From Coniella vitis (Eukaryota > Ascomycota > Sordariomycetes > Diaporthales > Schizoparmaceae): DNA of 64,000 nucleotides. Location of the stretch: contig WUJK01000005.1 of NCBI GenBank assembly GCA_011317545.1, forward strand, positions 2,728,001-2,792,000, read 5' to 3'. A program made the position numbers and the translations under genes. The notes under the pieces were generated by a model, which saw only the letters and a list, made by a program, of their open reading frames with translations, searched no databases and had not been told where the DNA came from. Positions within the stretch are counted from its first letter, which is position 1; each line of letters starts with the position of its first letter. This document shows positions 20,691 through 33,400 of the stretch, one piece after another.

Positions 20691-22109
20691 TTCTCATGGC
20701 TGCTGCGGATTACTACACCAATATCTCCTTTGCTTTTCATGCTTCCAAAAAGTGGGAGCCAGACGGTCTTGGGGCTACAAGCTAACTGCCTTGTGCGCAA
20801 CAATAGGGCAAGGTGGTGCTCGTCACAGGCGGCGCAAAGGGCATCGGCCGCATGATCTCGGAAGGCTTCGTCACAAACGGCGCAAAGGTCTACATTTCGT
20901 CGCGTGACGCCAAAGCCTGCGATAAGGCTGCTGAAGAGCTGACTGCTTTGGGTGTGTACTTCCTGTCTGGAGGGGGGGGGGGGTTGCTTCCTTTTCTTTC
21001 TTCTCCTTGACCTGGTGCCCTTCGCCTTGTAGTCTCTGGACTCAAGCATCCATCACCTTGAGCCCTTTCCATTTTTCTGCTTTTGCTTTTATTTTTCGTA
21101 ATGGGGGTTATATCTGGCCTGCTTGCCAGGTCTCGTTGCCTGTGATTCTGAGCTGGCTGGCTGGTTTGGCTGGCACACACTGGTGGTTTGTGAATCACGA
21201 AACCTTTGCCAAAATGGCTCCGTCCCTATCACCGTCTCAGCCTCGTCTCAGCCTTGCTCTCCAAGACAGTCGAGCATGCGCTCCTCCGTTTCCCAAAGTC
21301 CCTTTCCAATCGGCTTTGGCTTTCGACCTCACCATTGCCCTCTACGGGCCCTAATGGAATGAAGCAGAATAGAAAGAGGGGGAAAAAATACTAACATCAT
21401 TCTTTTCTTCCTTTCCCACAAACTAGGTAAACCCTCAGGTGGAACCGCCATCTCTCTTCCCGCAGACCTTCAATCCCTCGAAGCATGCAAATCCCTCGCC
21501 GCCCAACTCACCGCACGCGAAGGCTCCTCCTCCTCCTCCTCCAGCCACGGCCTCGACATCCTCGTCAACAACTCGGGCGCCGCATGGGGTGAGCCCTACG
21601 ACACGCATCCCGACGAAGCTTGGACCAAACTCCTCACCCTCAACCTGCAACGCGTCTTCACCCTCACGCAGCTCCTCACCCCACTCCTCGAACAAGCCTC
21701 CTCCTCACCCGACAACAACAGCAACAACAAAAAGAAGCCCACCGCCGACCCCTCCCGCGTCATCAATATCGGCTCCATCGACGCCCTCCGCGTCCCGTCT
21801 CTCGAAAACTACGCCTACAGCGCCTCCAAAGCAGGACTCCACCAGCTCACGCGCACCCTCGCCGTCGCCCTGGGCCCCCGCGGCATCACCGTCAACACCC
21901 TGGCTTGCGGGCCGTTCCCCAGCAAGATGATGAAGACGGTGCTGGATGCCATGGGCGACGAGCTCGCAGAGGCCAATCCCTTGGGCAGGATCGGCGCCCC
22001 GCAGGATGCGGCGGGCGCGTGTCTGTTTCTTGCCGGGCGCGCCGGTGCGTTTGTGAATGGGGCGACGCTGTCTCTGGATGGGGGCATGCACCTTCTCTCG
22101 AAGCTGTGA
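20366..22109 (+). CDS. Short-chain dehydrogenase/reductase (RhlG/FabG-like)
   Basis: Classical NADP(H)-dependent SDR, closest in type to 3-oxoacyl reductases annotated as RhlG-like in fungi; the true substrate is unknown. Exons 20366-20395, 20807-20951 and 21427-22109 give 285 residues. The cofactor motif TGGAKGIG is at 17-24, NNSG at 106-109, and the catalytic residues are Ser175, Tyr189 and Lys193 (YSASK). The C-terminal substrate loop and LSLDGGMH end complete the fold. The first exon is only ten codons (MDINSLFNVK), which matches the short lead before the first strand in relatives. Both introns, 411 and 475 nt, are long for this genome, and the first contains a (TG)18 run. A Ser-rich insert at about 91-98 and an Asn/Lys-rich insert at about 154-164 are low-complexity additions. 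Convergent with the small-protein gene downstream. Confidence 0.9.
20651..20686. repeat. (TG)18 microsatellite in an intron
   Basis: Dinucleotide run inside the first intron of the SDR gene, 120 bp before its acceptor. Confidence 0.85.
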
Positions 22110-23404
22110 GGAAGGCGTACATGTTTTTTTGGTGTTTTTTTTTTCTGAAAAAAAAAAAGTAGAAGAGGTTGTGGTCCAGTAGACGGTTGGCTTTATTCAT
22201 GTCTTGTTGGCGAGAGAATCTTGTCTCCAAAATGCCAGAGACTACTCCCAACAAGCAACCGTTGGATCTCTCACTGTACTAGTAGCCAGCAAGACACGTC
22301 GACATGCTGTCAAAAGGCCAAATCAAGTCTTGGGTGAGCACATCTTGTTTGTATTAACTCTAATGGTTAGTTTGAACACACTGTAAGCAACCGCGTAGTG
22401 ATGAAATGCATGGTCCACTTCATTTCCAATTCCATTCATGCCTTTGTCTCTCCTTCTGGGCAATTACCCATGTCTGAAGATATTCCCTTGACCATCATGT
22501 GTAAAGTCAACCAACCGCTATTATCAGTGTTTAATCACTAGAATTTCCATTTCCTTAACAATCCAGATTTCATGCGCAAACGCAGCAAAGCCTGATATAG
22601 CAAATCATAAGAAAGAAAAGGCCAAGATAAGGATAATGCTCGCGGTGATTTAGACGAGGAGATTCAAAGGAAATATATATCCCAGCAAGTCGCTTAAAAG
22701 ATGTCTCAAAACCCATGTACCCAACTCCATACGCCGCTCGCGAGTCTTTGGAAGGCTTTCCCAGCTTGGCTCTGTGCTGAGCTGCCTAAGTGAGTTGGCT
22801 TGCTGTTAACGCCGCGTAAGCGTCCGGCTTTTTGGACGTTGTATGCTCCGCAGCCATATTGTTTCGAAGGTAGCTTTCAAAAGCCCAAGAGACAAGATTG
22901 TGAATGATGGTCACCAACATAGCTCTGCTGGTATGTCGCTTCGTGTTCACGTTTCTGCAGTGACCGCTTAAAACCAGTTTCTGTCGATTTGGAGGACCGG
23001 GCATGCGCGGAAAATACCACGACACAGAGTTGGCACAGATCAAACCATAAGAGACTCGCTGACTGGTAAGATTCCGATATACTTGAAGCAGAGCTTGTGG
23101 AGCCTTGGTGGGATTCCTGGTTGGATGTCGCCGCGAGTCTTGTGTGTTTGCCAGCTGGCAAGTTCAAGTAGACAAGAGCCATTTTCGGCTGAGATATGAT
23201 GGCACTCCTTCAAGCAAGCCATGATCAAAAGGATGTGATAATGTAAGAAAATTCAAGTCCCAAGAGGACAAGAGGAAGGCAAGAGTGACCGGAAGGCTCT
23301 CGTGCCAGTAGACAAGTGTTGCCAAAGCGATCTGGTTGATTTTGCGCATGGATCCTTCCAGTTACTTCACCTGCCTCTCTCCCTCTTGTACACCCATTAC
23401 ATCA
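22110..23404. other. Convergent intergenic region, no gene supported
   Basis: Lies between the 3' ends of the SDR gene and the small-protein gene. T- and A-runs just after the SDR stop (22123-22160) suit a 3' UTR and polyadenylation area. Frames of 60-100 codons on the minus strand show no domain. Confidence 0.5.
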
Positions 23405-23632
23405 TCACAAGCCGATGTTCTCGAGGTCGCGAATCATGACAGCGATTTGGGCACGCTTGGCAGCCTCAGCAACCAAGGTGAAATCTTTGAGGAAAGCGTC
23501 GGTTGAAGGAGGCTTGCTAGTATCGTGAGGTGGTGGTGGTGGGACTGCTGCCCGTTGGATTGCCTGCTGCTGAGCCCAGGGAACCGAGGCGTGGGCCTGC
23601 TGCTGAGACGGCGACGTCACTGGTGCGTTCAT
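23405..23632 (-). CDS. Small conserved-looking protein of unknown function (75 aa)
   Basis: Single-exon frame of 75 residues. Residues 1-45 are Gln/Pro/Ala-rich and probably disordered, with a run of five prolines. Residues 46-75 form a likely amphipathic helix (FLKDFTLVAEAAKRAQIAVM) and end in RDLENIGL. It has no signal peptide or membrane segment. The ATG has a good fungal context (CACAATGA), preceded by a CAACAACAAACCCAACA leader typical of expressed genes. The helix looks like a constrained domain and resembles small uncharacterised ascomycete proteins I have seen, but I cannot name the family. Alternatively it is a chance frame with good context. Confidence 0.6.
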   Translation of the reverse strand: MNAPVTSPSQQQAHASVPWAQQQAIQRAAVPPPPPHDTSKPPSTDAFLKDFTLVAEAAKRAQIAVMIRDLENIGL

Positions 23633-26600
23633 TGTGTTGGGTTTGTTGTTGTTTGATCGGAGAACGAGGTTAGGGTTGGATTCGTTTCGGTTGTGGTCAG
23701 ATTTCTCTATGTTTGTGGTTGGAATTTATATATAGCTAGGTGTTCTTAATTGCATACAACCGCCGTCAGCCGAGATGGTGATCGTAGTGGCAGTAGCCGT
23801 TAAGGATGAAACGAAGACGATGATGGTCGATTGATAAGGCAGATGGCAAGAAGTGCGTAGGCGGCAGCGTCGTCGATATAGTGTGGGCGAGGTTGCTGAA
23901 GCTAGACCTGCTCAAGTCGCTGCTTTCGAGAAGACTCAATGCTGAAAATGAGGGACTCTAAGCAGGAAGCAGACCAATACACGCTTGTAATAGTAGTGTA
24001 GGTTTATAAGAGAGACACAGGGAAAGACAGAGAGCGAGAAAGAGAGAGCGCGCGCGCGAATCGAAGGTGGAGCCAAAGCGTATGCGCGGGTGCAGTATGT
24101 GCGTCAGCCCTTTTGGGGGCAACTTGAAAAGCAAGGCTGCGGGTGCTGGTGACAAGGTGGGACGTATGTCTACTGTGGTAGAGGCACAAGAACCGAGGTT
24201 GATGGCGGAGGCTTATTCCGGCGGCGCTGTGGGAACGGTAACGGCCACGGCTCGAGATGATTGGAGCTTATATTTGGGGGTGAATTTGCAGCCAAGGATC
24301 TCTTGTGATGTGGTGGTCAAGGGCGATGTCAGTATTGGTGAAGATCAAATCACCGAGCAGGCGAGGCCCTGGCGAGATGCGACGGTGGGGACAACACAAG
24401 AGAACGAACGAGAACGGCGAGGAAGCGCAACGGTTCAAGAGGGTCCTCGACAACTGGTGAAGCGTGCAAAGAGCAGAGATAAGCAACGTGACTAGAGCAA
24501 ATCTGGGAAAGGCGTGCAAGAGAAAGAGAGCCAAGACAGCAGAGCAGGTAGGCAACCAAGGCAACAATGCGGGCGAGAGCCTTGTAGAAGTATCTGTTTA
24601 GGCTTTTTGTGAGACGGGGAGGGTGTAAAATTGGCGCCAGATGCGAGAGGCTTAAAAAAAAAAAAAGGAATGGATGGTGTAGGATGTTTGGCAACGGGCA
24701 GTAGCGGTAGCGGTAGCACCGTGCCTGCTGCTTGTGCCTGCTTTGTGTGTGCCTGAGTTGCGCCTGGGTTGCGCCTGCTGCGTCTTGTCTGATGCTATCG
24801 GCGGTACTCCGAGCCCCCAGAACACTTGAGGTGGGGTTGCGCTGGGGAGGGAGCAAAGTCACCGTGCTAGGGGCCCTGGGTGCGCCACGGACCAGGTATC
24901 TGGGTACTTGGCTGGCTAGTCCCTGGCATTGTCTCCTTCTAGCGAGCCCGCGAGACGATCCATCTGCTTTCTCTCGAGCCCTCTTTTTTTTCTTCCCTTG
25001 GTCTTACTGGATATACATTGCAGACGAGCACTCTTATTATGCGGATCAACAGGCCGAGTGTTGCCCTGTACTACTGGTGACTACTTTTAAATTTGGGCTC
25101 AGAGAAACATCATGCGACTGCTTTGTTCTGTTCCTGTTTCTGTTTCTGGCTGCATTCTACTAGGTATCAACTGTACCGTTTCTGCAGCGGCGCCTCTTTT
25201 GATGTCATCGATCTGTGTATCTGTGTCAATTACATCCACGATAATCGTCATGAATGCTTGTAGGAATCCGGCTAGTACAAGACAAAACGAGACAAAACGG
25301 GGGGAGAGGCCTCTGCCCTTTTCTCCCCTTTCCCTTCCTTTTTATTTTCTTTTTTCTCTGACACCTTGTCGACGCATGGTGTCTTGCTCTAGCACAAGAT
25401 ACCAGACGGATCGACGGCGCCGCCAGCCGTGGCAGTGCCGCGCAGTGGAAAGACCTTTGTGGGGCCCCGCAGTGCCAAGTACCTCCTGTTTACCGAATTA
25501 GCACCGAGGGAGAACTGGGAGAGCAATTTGTTCTTTGGCTGTTCTTTTTATGGAGACGCTATTGTCAACTAGTCGTGTCACCTTGGTCCGTGCTGTCCGG
25601 ACAAAGGGTGTGCAAAATGCATTAGGATAGAGTGCAGGTGTGTTGCCGTGGGCTACTATGTACTACTGCATCGTATATCCATACATGGTAGAAGAAGTTG
25701 TACTCCCTTTGTTGTCTGGCGTTCACTTGGGCTGCGATTGTCTCGTGCTGGAATCGACATGGTTAGCAGAGTTTTGAAGGCGCCCGTGGCCCGCGGCTTA
25801 TACATAGTAGTGTACTATGTAGTGTGTATGCAAGTGCGCCCCCAATCTCGGCAAGCAGCCCGCTCGAGTCCAATGATAAGCTGCAATCATCAAGCCAAAG
25901 TGGCATTTCCGCATGGCCAGCACAACTGAAGAAACGAAGAGAAGCAATGCGTCCGTTGTCGTCCAGTGATTCTGCAGTTCTGAGGCACCGACCAGACCAT
26001 TCATCGCACCATGGTAGCACGATCCGACGGGACAATCCGGAAGCGAGCAAACTAAGCAACAAGAACCCTGCATATAGTACAGAGTACATAGTGTGCCCGC
26101 AAATTCTCCCTCTCTCTCGCTCTCTTTTCTCCCCCCTCTCTTTCTAGTCCTTCCCTTCCTCGGGCGCTTTTCGGCAGATCGTGAGAGTGACGGGACTATC
26201 GTCAGGGCAGGACACGCCGCAGCGGCCGAAGCGTCGTCAGGGATATTTGGCCGAGGCAAAAGATTGCTGTACTAGGTATATTGGGCTCCAGTTTTGCATG
26301 ACCATTTTTTTTTCTTTTTTACTTGTTTAGTATTATGAACCTGTCGTCTTCTCTCGTTCATTTTTTTCCTTCTTTGGAGTATTCCTTTCTGTCCCGCTTT
26401 GGGAAAAAAAGAGCAGAAGAAAAAGAAATACCAAACAATTGAGACTATGTATTGGCCTGCATGATGAAATCTGACTTGATCAGGACCAATGAATGCTCCA
26501 TCTTCTGCCAAGCAAGGGATGAATGAATGGTCATCTTTTTTTTTCCGGAAAGAAAGAGACAATCTGCGAATGGTAGGACAGACCGTGTCTACGATCTTTT

Positions 26601-27656
26601 GCGATTCTAAAACATACTATGGTACATGCAAGGTCCCCAGGGCGAATACTGCACGCTGCACAGGCCCTCGATCAAGTACTTCTGCATAGCAAAGTATATG
26701 ATGCAACATCATCTAGATTCATCCCCTTTCCAGCAGTTTCCGATACCGTGTGTTTCATTGGCTGCTGCGCCTGGTGGCATCCAATTGGCATCCAAGAATG
26801 TAATGATTCAGTCATTGTATTCTCAGTACCATGTACGATATCCTCTTGACACCACATTCAGTGGATTTTCTTTTTTCTATTTCTCGCCGCGCTACTAGTA
26901 TAGCATACAAAGTGTACCATGTACTATGTAGCAACGGCAGGTTTGCTGCAGATGCAAAGAAGCTCGCCATGCAGTGGAGAATCGGTCAAACTCTCGCCGC
27001 ATGCTTCGGCGGCCCGGCCTCCCATCCACCGACCAGCTCTCTGTCTTTTCCTCATCAAATAATTACATGGGACATCGGACCGCGGGAAAGGACATTTGAG
27101 ATCGCAAACTCGGTTTGACAAGACATGTTCTTGCTCCCCATCGACTGCCATATGCTCTGATGGCCAGCTTGAAAGAGGTACGTGCTGTGTCCTTGCCACG
27201 GCTGTAGATGGATTAGATAAGCCAACCATGAATCCCCGAAAGTAGCGCGGTACCTGTCCAGTACCTGCATATGCTGCTGCTACCAAGGTACCCCACTATC
27301 ATGCCTCTGGACATGCAACCGTGCCACCCCGGCCTTGTGAAAAAACGACAGCCTCGCCGACGTCAGTCCGTACTCCGTGCCTGGCCCCCATCAGCCTTGT
27401 CGATGCAATTTTCACCAGCCCTGAGGCTCTGCGCTGCAAATTCAATGCGACCCGGCTCGTACCCCTCGCTCGTGCAACCCTTGATGCCTGCAGAGCAAAG
27501 ACCCGAGAGCTGCCTGCCAATCTCCTCTTTCCCCGGGTTCGCCGTCCAAACAACCCCTCCAAACCCCACCTACCAAGCAGCCAGCAAGGCTCGCGCAAAC
27601 AAACCAGTCGGCCGCATCCCCAAGCAAGCTCAGTCGGCGCTGTCTCTGCAAGACGA
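23633..27656. other. Intergenic region, no gene supported
   Basis: About 4 kb between divergent genes. The part next to the small protein has GA/CT-rich blocks (24010-24060). Further on are an A-run near 24656, partial copies of the palindromic motif near 25654, 25802, 26083 and 26920, and T-runs near 26310. Frames up to 170 codons lack domains or splice support. The last 300 bp before 27657 are C-rich and suit a SAM35 promoter or leader. Confidence 0.5.
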
Positions 27657-29079
27657 ATGACGACCACACAGGCCACCCCGCAACCCACCTCTGGCGGCGA
27701 CGGCCACCACCCCGCCTCCTCTTCGTCCGACAACAGCAGTAGCGGCAGCAGTAGTAGCACCAAGAGCAGCAGCTGGATCCCACCCATCCCGCGGCCCCTC
27801 GAGAGCCTCTTCGCCGCCGTGCCCCTCGTCGTCTACGCCGCAAACAACCTGCCTAGCGGCTGCCCGCCGCCCAGCTCCCTGCCTGCCCTCCATGTTTTTG
27901 CGTCAGATCACGACGCAGCCAGAGGCCTGCCGAGCTTCAACCCTTCGTGCCTGAAGTGGCAGGTCAGTTCACGTTCGCGTTTACAGTCTACGAACCCATA
28001 GTCTACTCACATGGCCAGCCTCTATCCTAACGCAAATCCAATGACAGACTTACCTCCTCCTTGCCTCCATCCCACACCGTCTCGTTTCCTCAACCAACCA
28101 TGCCTCCCCCACCGGCGCCCTTCCCTTCCTCCAGCCCGCTATAGCAACAGGGCCCGAAGCTCGTCTCGACGCGCGCCAGCTGCTCCCCATTCCTTCCACC
28201 CGTCTCGACTCGTACGTCCGACAACACGGCTCCCTGCCTTCTTCCAGATCCTCCATATCACCAGCCAAGCATAAAACGAACCAACAAACCCCAGACCAGC
28301 GCCACCACCGCCAACAAGCCTACCAAGCCCTCCTCGACACCTCTATCCGCAACGCCTGGCTGTACACCCTCTACCTCGCCCCCGCAAATGAGCCCCTCTT
28401 GCGAGACCTCTACATCAACCCCATTTCGCGCTCGACACTCATCCGCGCAACGCTTCTTCAGCAGCTGCGCACCGCAGCGCGTGCAGAAATTGGCAAATCC
28501 AACGAAACAACAAGCAGCAGTAGCAGCAGCAGCAGCAACCACAATGCGGGAGGGGAGTATGGCGGTAGTATTGGAAGTAAACTCTTCACTTGGGCCCTAG
28601 GCGGCCGCACAACTGTGAACGCCGAGGCCGTCTACGCCGCGGCGCGGAGCGCATTACTTGCGCTTGAGATGCTGTTGGTGCAAAGCGCTAGTGACAGTGA
28701 CATTGAACGACAACAAAACTGGGACGACCAAGATGAGGATGACCTGGCAACCAACAATTACAGCGGGGGTGCTGCGTCAGCAGTAGCAGCAGCAGCAAGA
28801 GGAGGACCATGGTTCTTCTCCAGTCCACATCCAACTCTCTTTGACGCCAGCGTCTTTAGCTACACTTATCTCATCCTGGACGGAGACAGATGTAGCGGTA
28901 GCACAGCTGCAGACGCAAGCGCAGGTGCGGGCCATCAAGGAGAAAAGGACACGCACTGGGGCGATGATACGCTCCGGCAGATTCTTATACAAGAGTGCCC
29001 CCACCTCGTGGCGCACGTCAGGAGGATTGTGGAGCGGTGCTGGGGGAACGCGCAAGTCGATGGGCTGAAGTTAAGTTAA
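27657..29079 (+). CDS. sam35: Sorting and assembly machinery subunit Sam35/Tob38 (metaxin-like)
   Basis: Peripheral subunit of the mitochondrial outer-membrane SAM/TOB complex, which recognises beta-barrel precursors and hands them to Sam50. Two exons, 27657-27962 and 28048-29079, with an 85-nt intron in phase 0, give 445 residues. After a Ser/Gly-rich N-terminus (about 1-40) comes the diagnostic stretch PLVVYAANNLP, then HVFASDHDAARGLPSFNPSCLKWQ across the splice site, and TYLLLASIPHRLVSSTNHASPTGALPFL: a thioredoxin/GST-N-like fold as in metaxins. A GST-C-like helical part follows, with SIRNAWLYTLYL and GGPWFFSSPHPTLFDASVFSY. It is longer than I expect for the family (roughly 330-350 residues) because of Ser/Asn, Gln/Asp and Ala-rich insertions. 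Orthology rests on the N-terminal signature, since the C-terminal half is divergent. Confidence 0.86.
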
Positions 29080-30477
29080 AACTGACTTCACTTTACCGTT
29101 GAGAACTTGAGTGAAGACGGGGGTTGGCGATCGAGCAAAGTTTGCTCAAAGATCAAGCAGCGCTTGTCGCGCAAAGAGGACATTTGGGGATCCTTTCTAC
29201 TCATGCGCACCATGCTCCCAAAGGTCAAGGCTTGTACTGGACCTACCCCCCAGGTTACCAGCACAAATGAAAAAAAAAAAAAAAAACCTAGCGGCCGCGG
29301 TTTATAGAACTGAAACCCATCGATATAATACAACACAAGATTTATTTCATTTCCCTAAGGAAAGAAAATACTCGTTCCTCTAACAAAGACATCAGGTTTA
29401 TTCAGTTATGAATACTCTATCCACCTATCCACCTACCGACGCACATCTATACTTTATTCCACTACCTCCATTCAACTTATCTCGCCGGAAATCCGAAATA
29501 ATTCGGCTTTTTTTTTCTTTGGCTCACAGAAATTCCGACAACGTTAACCCATTCTGTTAAATTTTCATTTTATCTCTTAGAACACACAAATAAATCTAAA
29601 ATTGGTGCCTGAGAGAACATTCCCACATACTAAACTATCTTGTTGCCATATATGCCGTTGGCGTGGAGTTCATATAGATGATTATCCCACCACTTTGATG
29701 GTAAGAAATGGCATTGTATGTTTGTATTTGCCTATTTCTATTTGCCTCCTTCTTCTTCGTCCTCTTCTTCCCCGCGTCCGCAGCCAATCATCCTTTTCCC
29801 TTCACCAGCTTATTGAGGGCCGGGGCCGGAGGGGTCGCCCCTTATTCCGAAGAATACTGATAAAATCCTCCTACTGCAGGGTGAAGAAACAAGACTCGTG
29901 GAACAGTGCAATCATTGTAGTATAAAAAGAAGTATGAGATGAGAGTTTTTGCTGCTGCTGCTATCGCTGCTGCCACCGCATCCAAATTTCTAATAGACGG
30001 ACAAGTTCCTACTTCGATTGGAGGGCAACAACCCACTCCTCACAAGCCTTTACTATATATCAAAGTCCACATGCCCCACAGGAGCACACGGCAGCTGCTG
30101 AACGCTTATTCTGCATTATTTCCCAAACACGCTGATATGCCTTTCTTTGTCCTTTGCACTAATAACCATCCTGAGTTTCGCCGCCCAGTTGTGTAACAAA
30201 ACCTCCAAATTTGCCTAACAAATGCGTCTATTCGAATGCGCCTTAGTATCAAATGTGAGGCAAAGAAAAAGGACAACCCCCTCCCACCAAAGAAACCGTA
30301 CGCAAACTTGTAGCTCCGAGAACGCCAACATGGGAGATGATCTGTTGTGTAGTGATGATTATAGAGGCATCAACTGTGAGGCTGGTACTCGTGTGTCTAT
30401 TAAACTTTGGCATACCACTGAGACTTTGTTCATCAAGCCTTAGCAACGCTAGCAGCACGAGTGATAACAAAAAGCCT
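29080..30477. other. Convergent intergenic region, no gene supported
   Basis: Between the 3' ends of SAM35 and VID30. It is AT-richer than its surroundings, with a 16-A run near 29270 and T-runs near 29510. No frame is convincing. Confidence 0.5.
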
Positions 30478-33400
30478 TCAAAAGTCAGGCTTGTCGGGCT
30501 CAATCTCGTCAATGATGCTCTTCATCGTGACAAAGGCGCCAGGGCCGCCATTCTCTGCTAGATCGTCCAGCAGTACACTTGTCTGGGCGTAAATGTTTTC
30601 AACGGCTGCACGGGAAGATTTACCCAGAGATTCTGCGCCGCAACAATATTAGCTTCCAAACAGACCCACCAGATTCAAGGGAAATTTAAAAATAAAAACT
30701 TACGCAAAATTGCCGAGTTGAGTTCCTCTGCAACAGCAACCCGGCCTTTGCGATCCAGAAGATGAGCCACTTTGGACTCCTTGAGAGGATTCTGATACGC
30801 AATTAGACTAAATATGTCTTCGAGCGCTTGTCGTACCTCTCTCCTCTCGTCGCCGGCGTACTCGGCTTGCAAATCTTGGCCGTACAGCAACGCCACCTGG
30901 GTGAGGTCACGGGAGCCACCTTGGTCCTGTTGGCCGTCAAAGTCCTCAACGTCATCGTCCATATCTACATCTTCAGACTCGGGTGGGTGAAGGTGTCCGT
31001 TATGACTGCGCTTATCTCCACCCACCAGGTTCATTTCTGCCTCACGCCGAATCATTTCAATAAACTTTCGGCACCGAAGGCGGAAATAAACCTGCTCATT
31101 CTTCTCTAGGACGTGTGGATAATACGTGTTCATGTGCTTGAGCGCTTTGTCAATGTCGCCATCGAGAATGGCCCGGCGAATCACTATAGCCGATCAGTAA
31201 AGTCACTTTTTAGCGAGTTTGCTTCCATTCCATGGCCATAGACTTACGTTGCCGGTTATTCGCATGCTCATCATCCTTAATGTTGATGCCTGGTACCTTA
31301 TAGTCGGGATCCAATGATAGCGACTGCTTCTCGGTCTGTAATTCTTGGGCAAATGCTCGCGCGGTTTCGACGTAACCATCATGTTGAAGGAATTGTAGAA
31401 CCTATACCCACAATGAGCGCTAAGGTGGCGGAAAGACGGAGTCCTCGCAAATCAAAACTTACCAACTGTTGGATGAGGTCGGTTTCGCTGAGTGGTGGTG
31501 CAAGTCTACTCGTGTCGACTTGTGATATCTCCTTTTCCAGCCGGCCAATCTCCAACTAAAGAAGAGAGTTAGCTCGTGTTGTTCCAAATCTGAGTATAGC
31601 GAGCGGACCCAGCCACGTTTTGCCCAGTACAACTCGCCCACCAAAGACAAGAACCCTTTGAACGTGTAATGCGAAGTGCTTTTGTGGGTGGTTTCATCAG
31701 AACTCTTTGAGCTGTCGCATAATTGACCACCAGCACTCAAGATCGGTAGTCTGAGACTGCTTGGCGTCGAAAGACTCAAATAAAAGCTGCTTGCCGACCT
31801 TGATGGTACCGAAGCAGTTCGTCGCAGTGGTGTGGCATGAAACCACGAAGTAGAAGCCGCGTAGCCTTGGCTGCTCCGTGCAACGGTAAATCGTCTGGCA
31901 AGCTTTCCCATGATGGACAAGAAAGGAAGGGGGAAAAGGTTGGGAGGGTAAATAAAGTTAAGACTTTGAACGAAAGTGGTTTATGACATGCCTTCATGAG
32001 TCCGTTTATGTCGTAAATGAACTCTGTTTGTCCGAAGTTGACGCGGATGTGTTCTCCTGGCTTTTTAAGGCCGACCGAGGGGTACAGCTTCCCTTTGACA
32101 TCCTGGAAAGCCTGGCCTAATGGGTCATGTCTGGTTAGCTTGCGGCAGCCACGATTGTATCCCCCAAACTCCCGCCTTCCAAAAGAGCACTCAAGATGAA
32201 GTGCGCAGCACGTACCTAGGTGTTTTCCGTTCTTGGTAAAGAAAGCGTTGTTCGTTCTGAAATTGATACCACAGCCTATCGTGTCGCCAGCGGAGAACGT
32301 AGGACCATAGTGCTTGCCCACGTTTTGTGAGGTGAAAATGTGGCCATCGTCACCGTGGTACCCCCAAGACTCTGGCTCCCATCCGGGAGCCCGGTTTATG
32401 GAAACGTTCTTACTCGAAAAGCCAATGCCAATGGTAGTACTGCAGCAAGGAGATGTTTAGCCAAATCCATTCCTGCCAATTATCGACCGCAGATACGGGC
32501 CGCGACATCTTCGCTACAGTGTCGCCATTCATGCGCAAAAAGGCAAAGGGAGAAACCCACTCGTTGTGCTTCCTCGACAAAATTGTCACCTCAAAGTAAT
32601 ACAAGCCGCATTGCGGCGGCATGTAGTTATCCGCACGCACGGAGCATGCCTCATGATCTCGTTCGCTAGGGCTCTTGCCCGCCGTATACTTGACTTCAAG
32701 GCCGTCCGACAAAACCTCCAAGCTCGCGGCCTTGTCTTCCTTAGCGGTGCTCCAGCGGGTCGGCAGCGCATCGATCGTGTCTTCTTCCTGCTCTTGTGGC
32801 GATACTCGCTCTACCACATCCCTCGCAATACCTAGGTGATACGACTGTGGTGTGGCGGCCTTGCCACCCTGGGAAGCAAGACTACTGCCATTGTTGGTTT
32901 GTGTACCTGTCGACCTCATCTGTAGCAACGCTTTTCGCCGTGTTTGTTGTTCCAATTTCTCCAAATAACTTGATCCTTCCAAGTACGATGGTCGGGGGAA
33001 GGTAGTCTGAACGATATTCGAAGTGGTTGGTGCGGGGACTGTCTCTGCGCGGCCGTTGAATATGGGCTCTACCACTGGCAAAGTATCGAGGGTCGCTCTC
33101 GTCATGAAAAGTTCAAAGGCTCGTGAAGAGGCCGGAAGTTGTCGACTTGGTTCGCCATCGAAGCCATTGCCCGCGACTGCGTCTAAAGTGTTGGCGCCGT
33201 TCTGCGTCATGATGCCGAACTCTGATTCGTAATGGTTGCTGTCGTCGTGGTGATGGCTGCTCGGTGGCAGATTGGAGGCGTAGTATGAAGTGATCCAATC
33301 ACCCTCTGTGGGGTTGAGAATATTGCTGAAAGAGGCCGGCCCTATCCGGCTGCTGCTTGCCGTCCTCGCACTCGAGCTGGACGCTGCTACTCGCGCATAA

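Noticed and set aside
24067..24495. 142-codon plus-strand frame upstream of the small-protein gene
   Set aside because: Begins at GTG, has no domain and lies in the likely promoter of the divergent small gene.
31459..31920. 153-codon frame inside VID30 intron 3
   Set aside because: Does not resemble the SPRY or LisH regions and does not join either flanking exon in phase.
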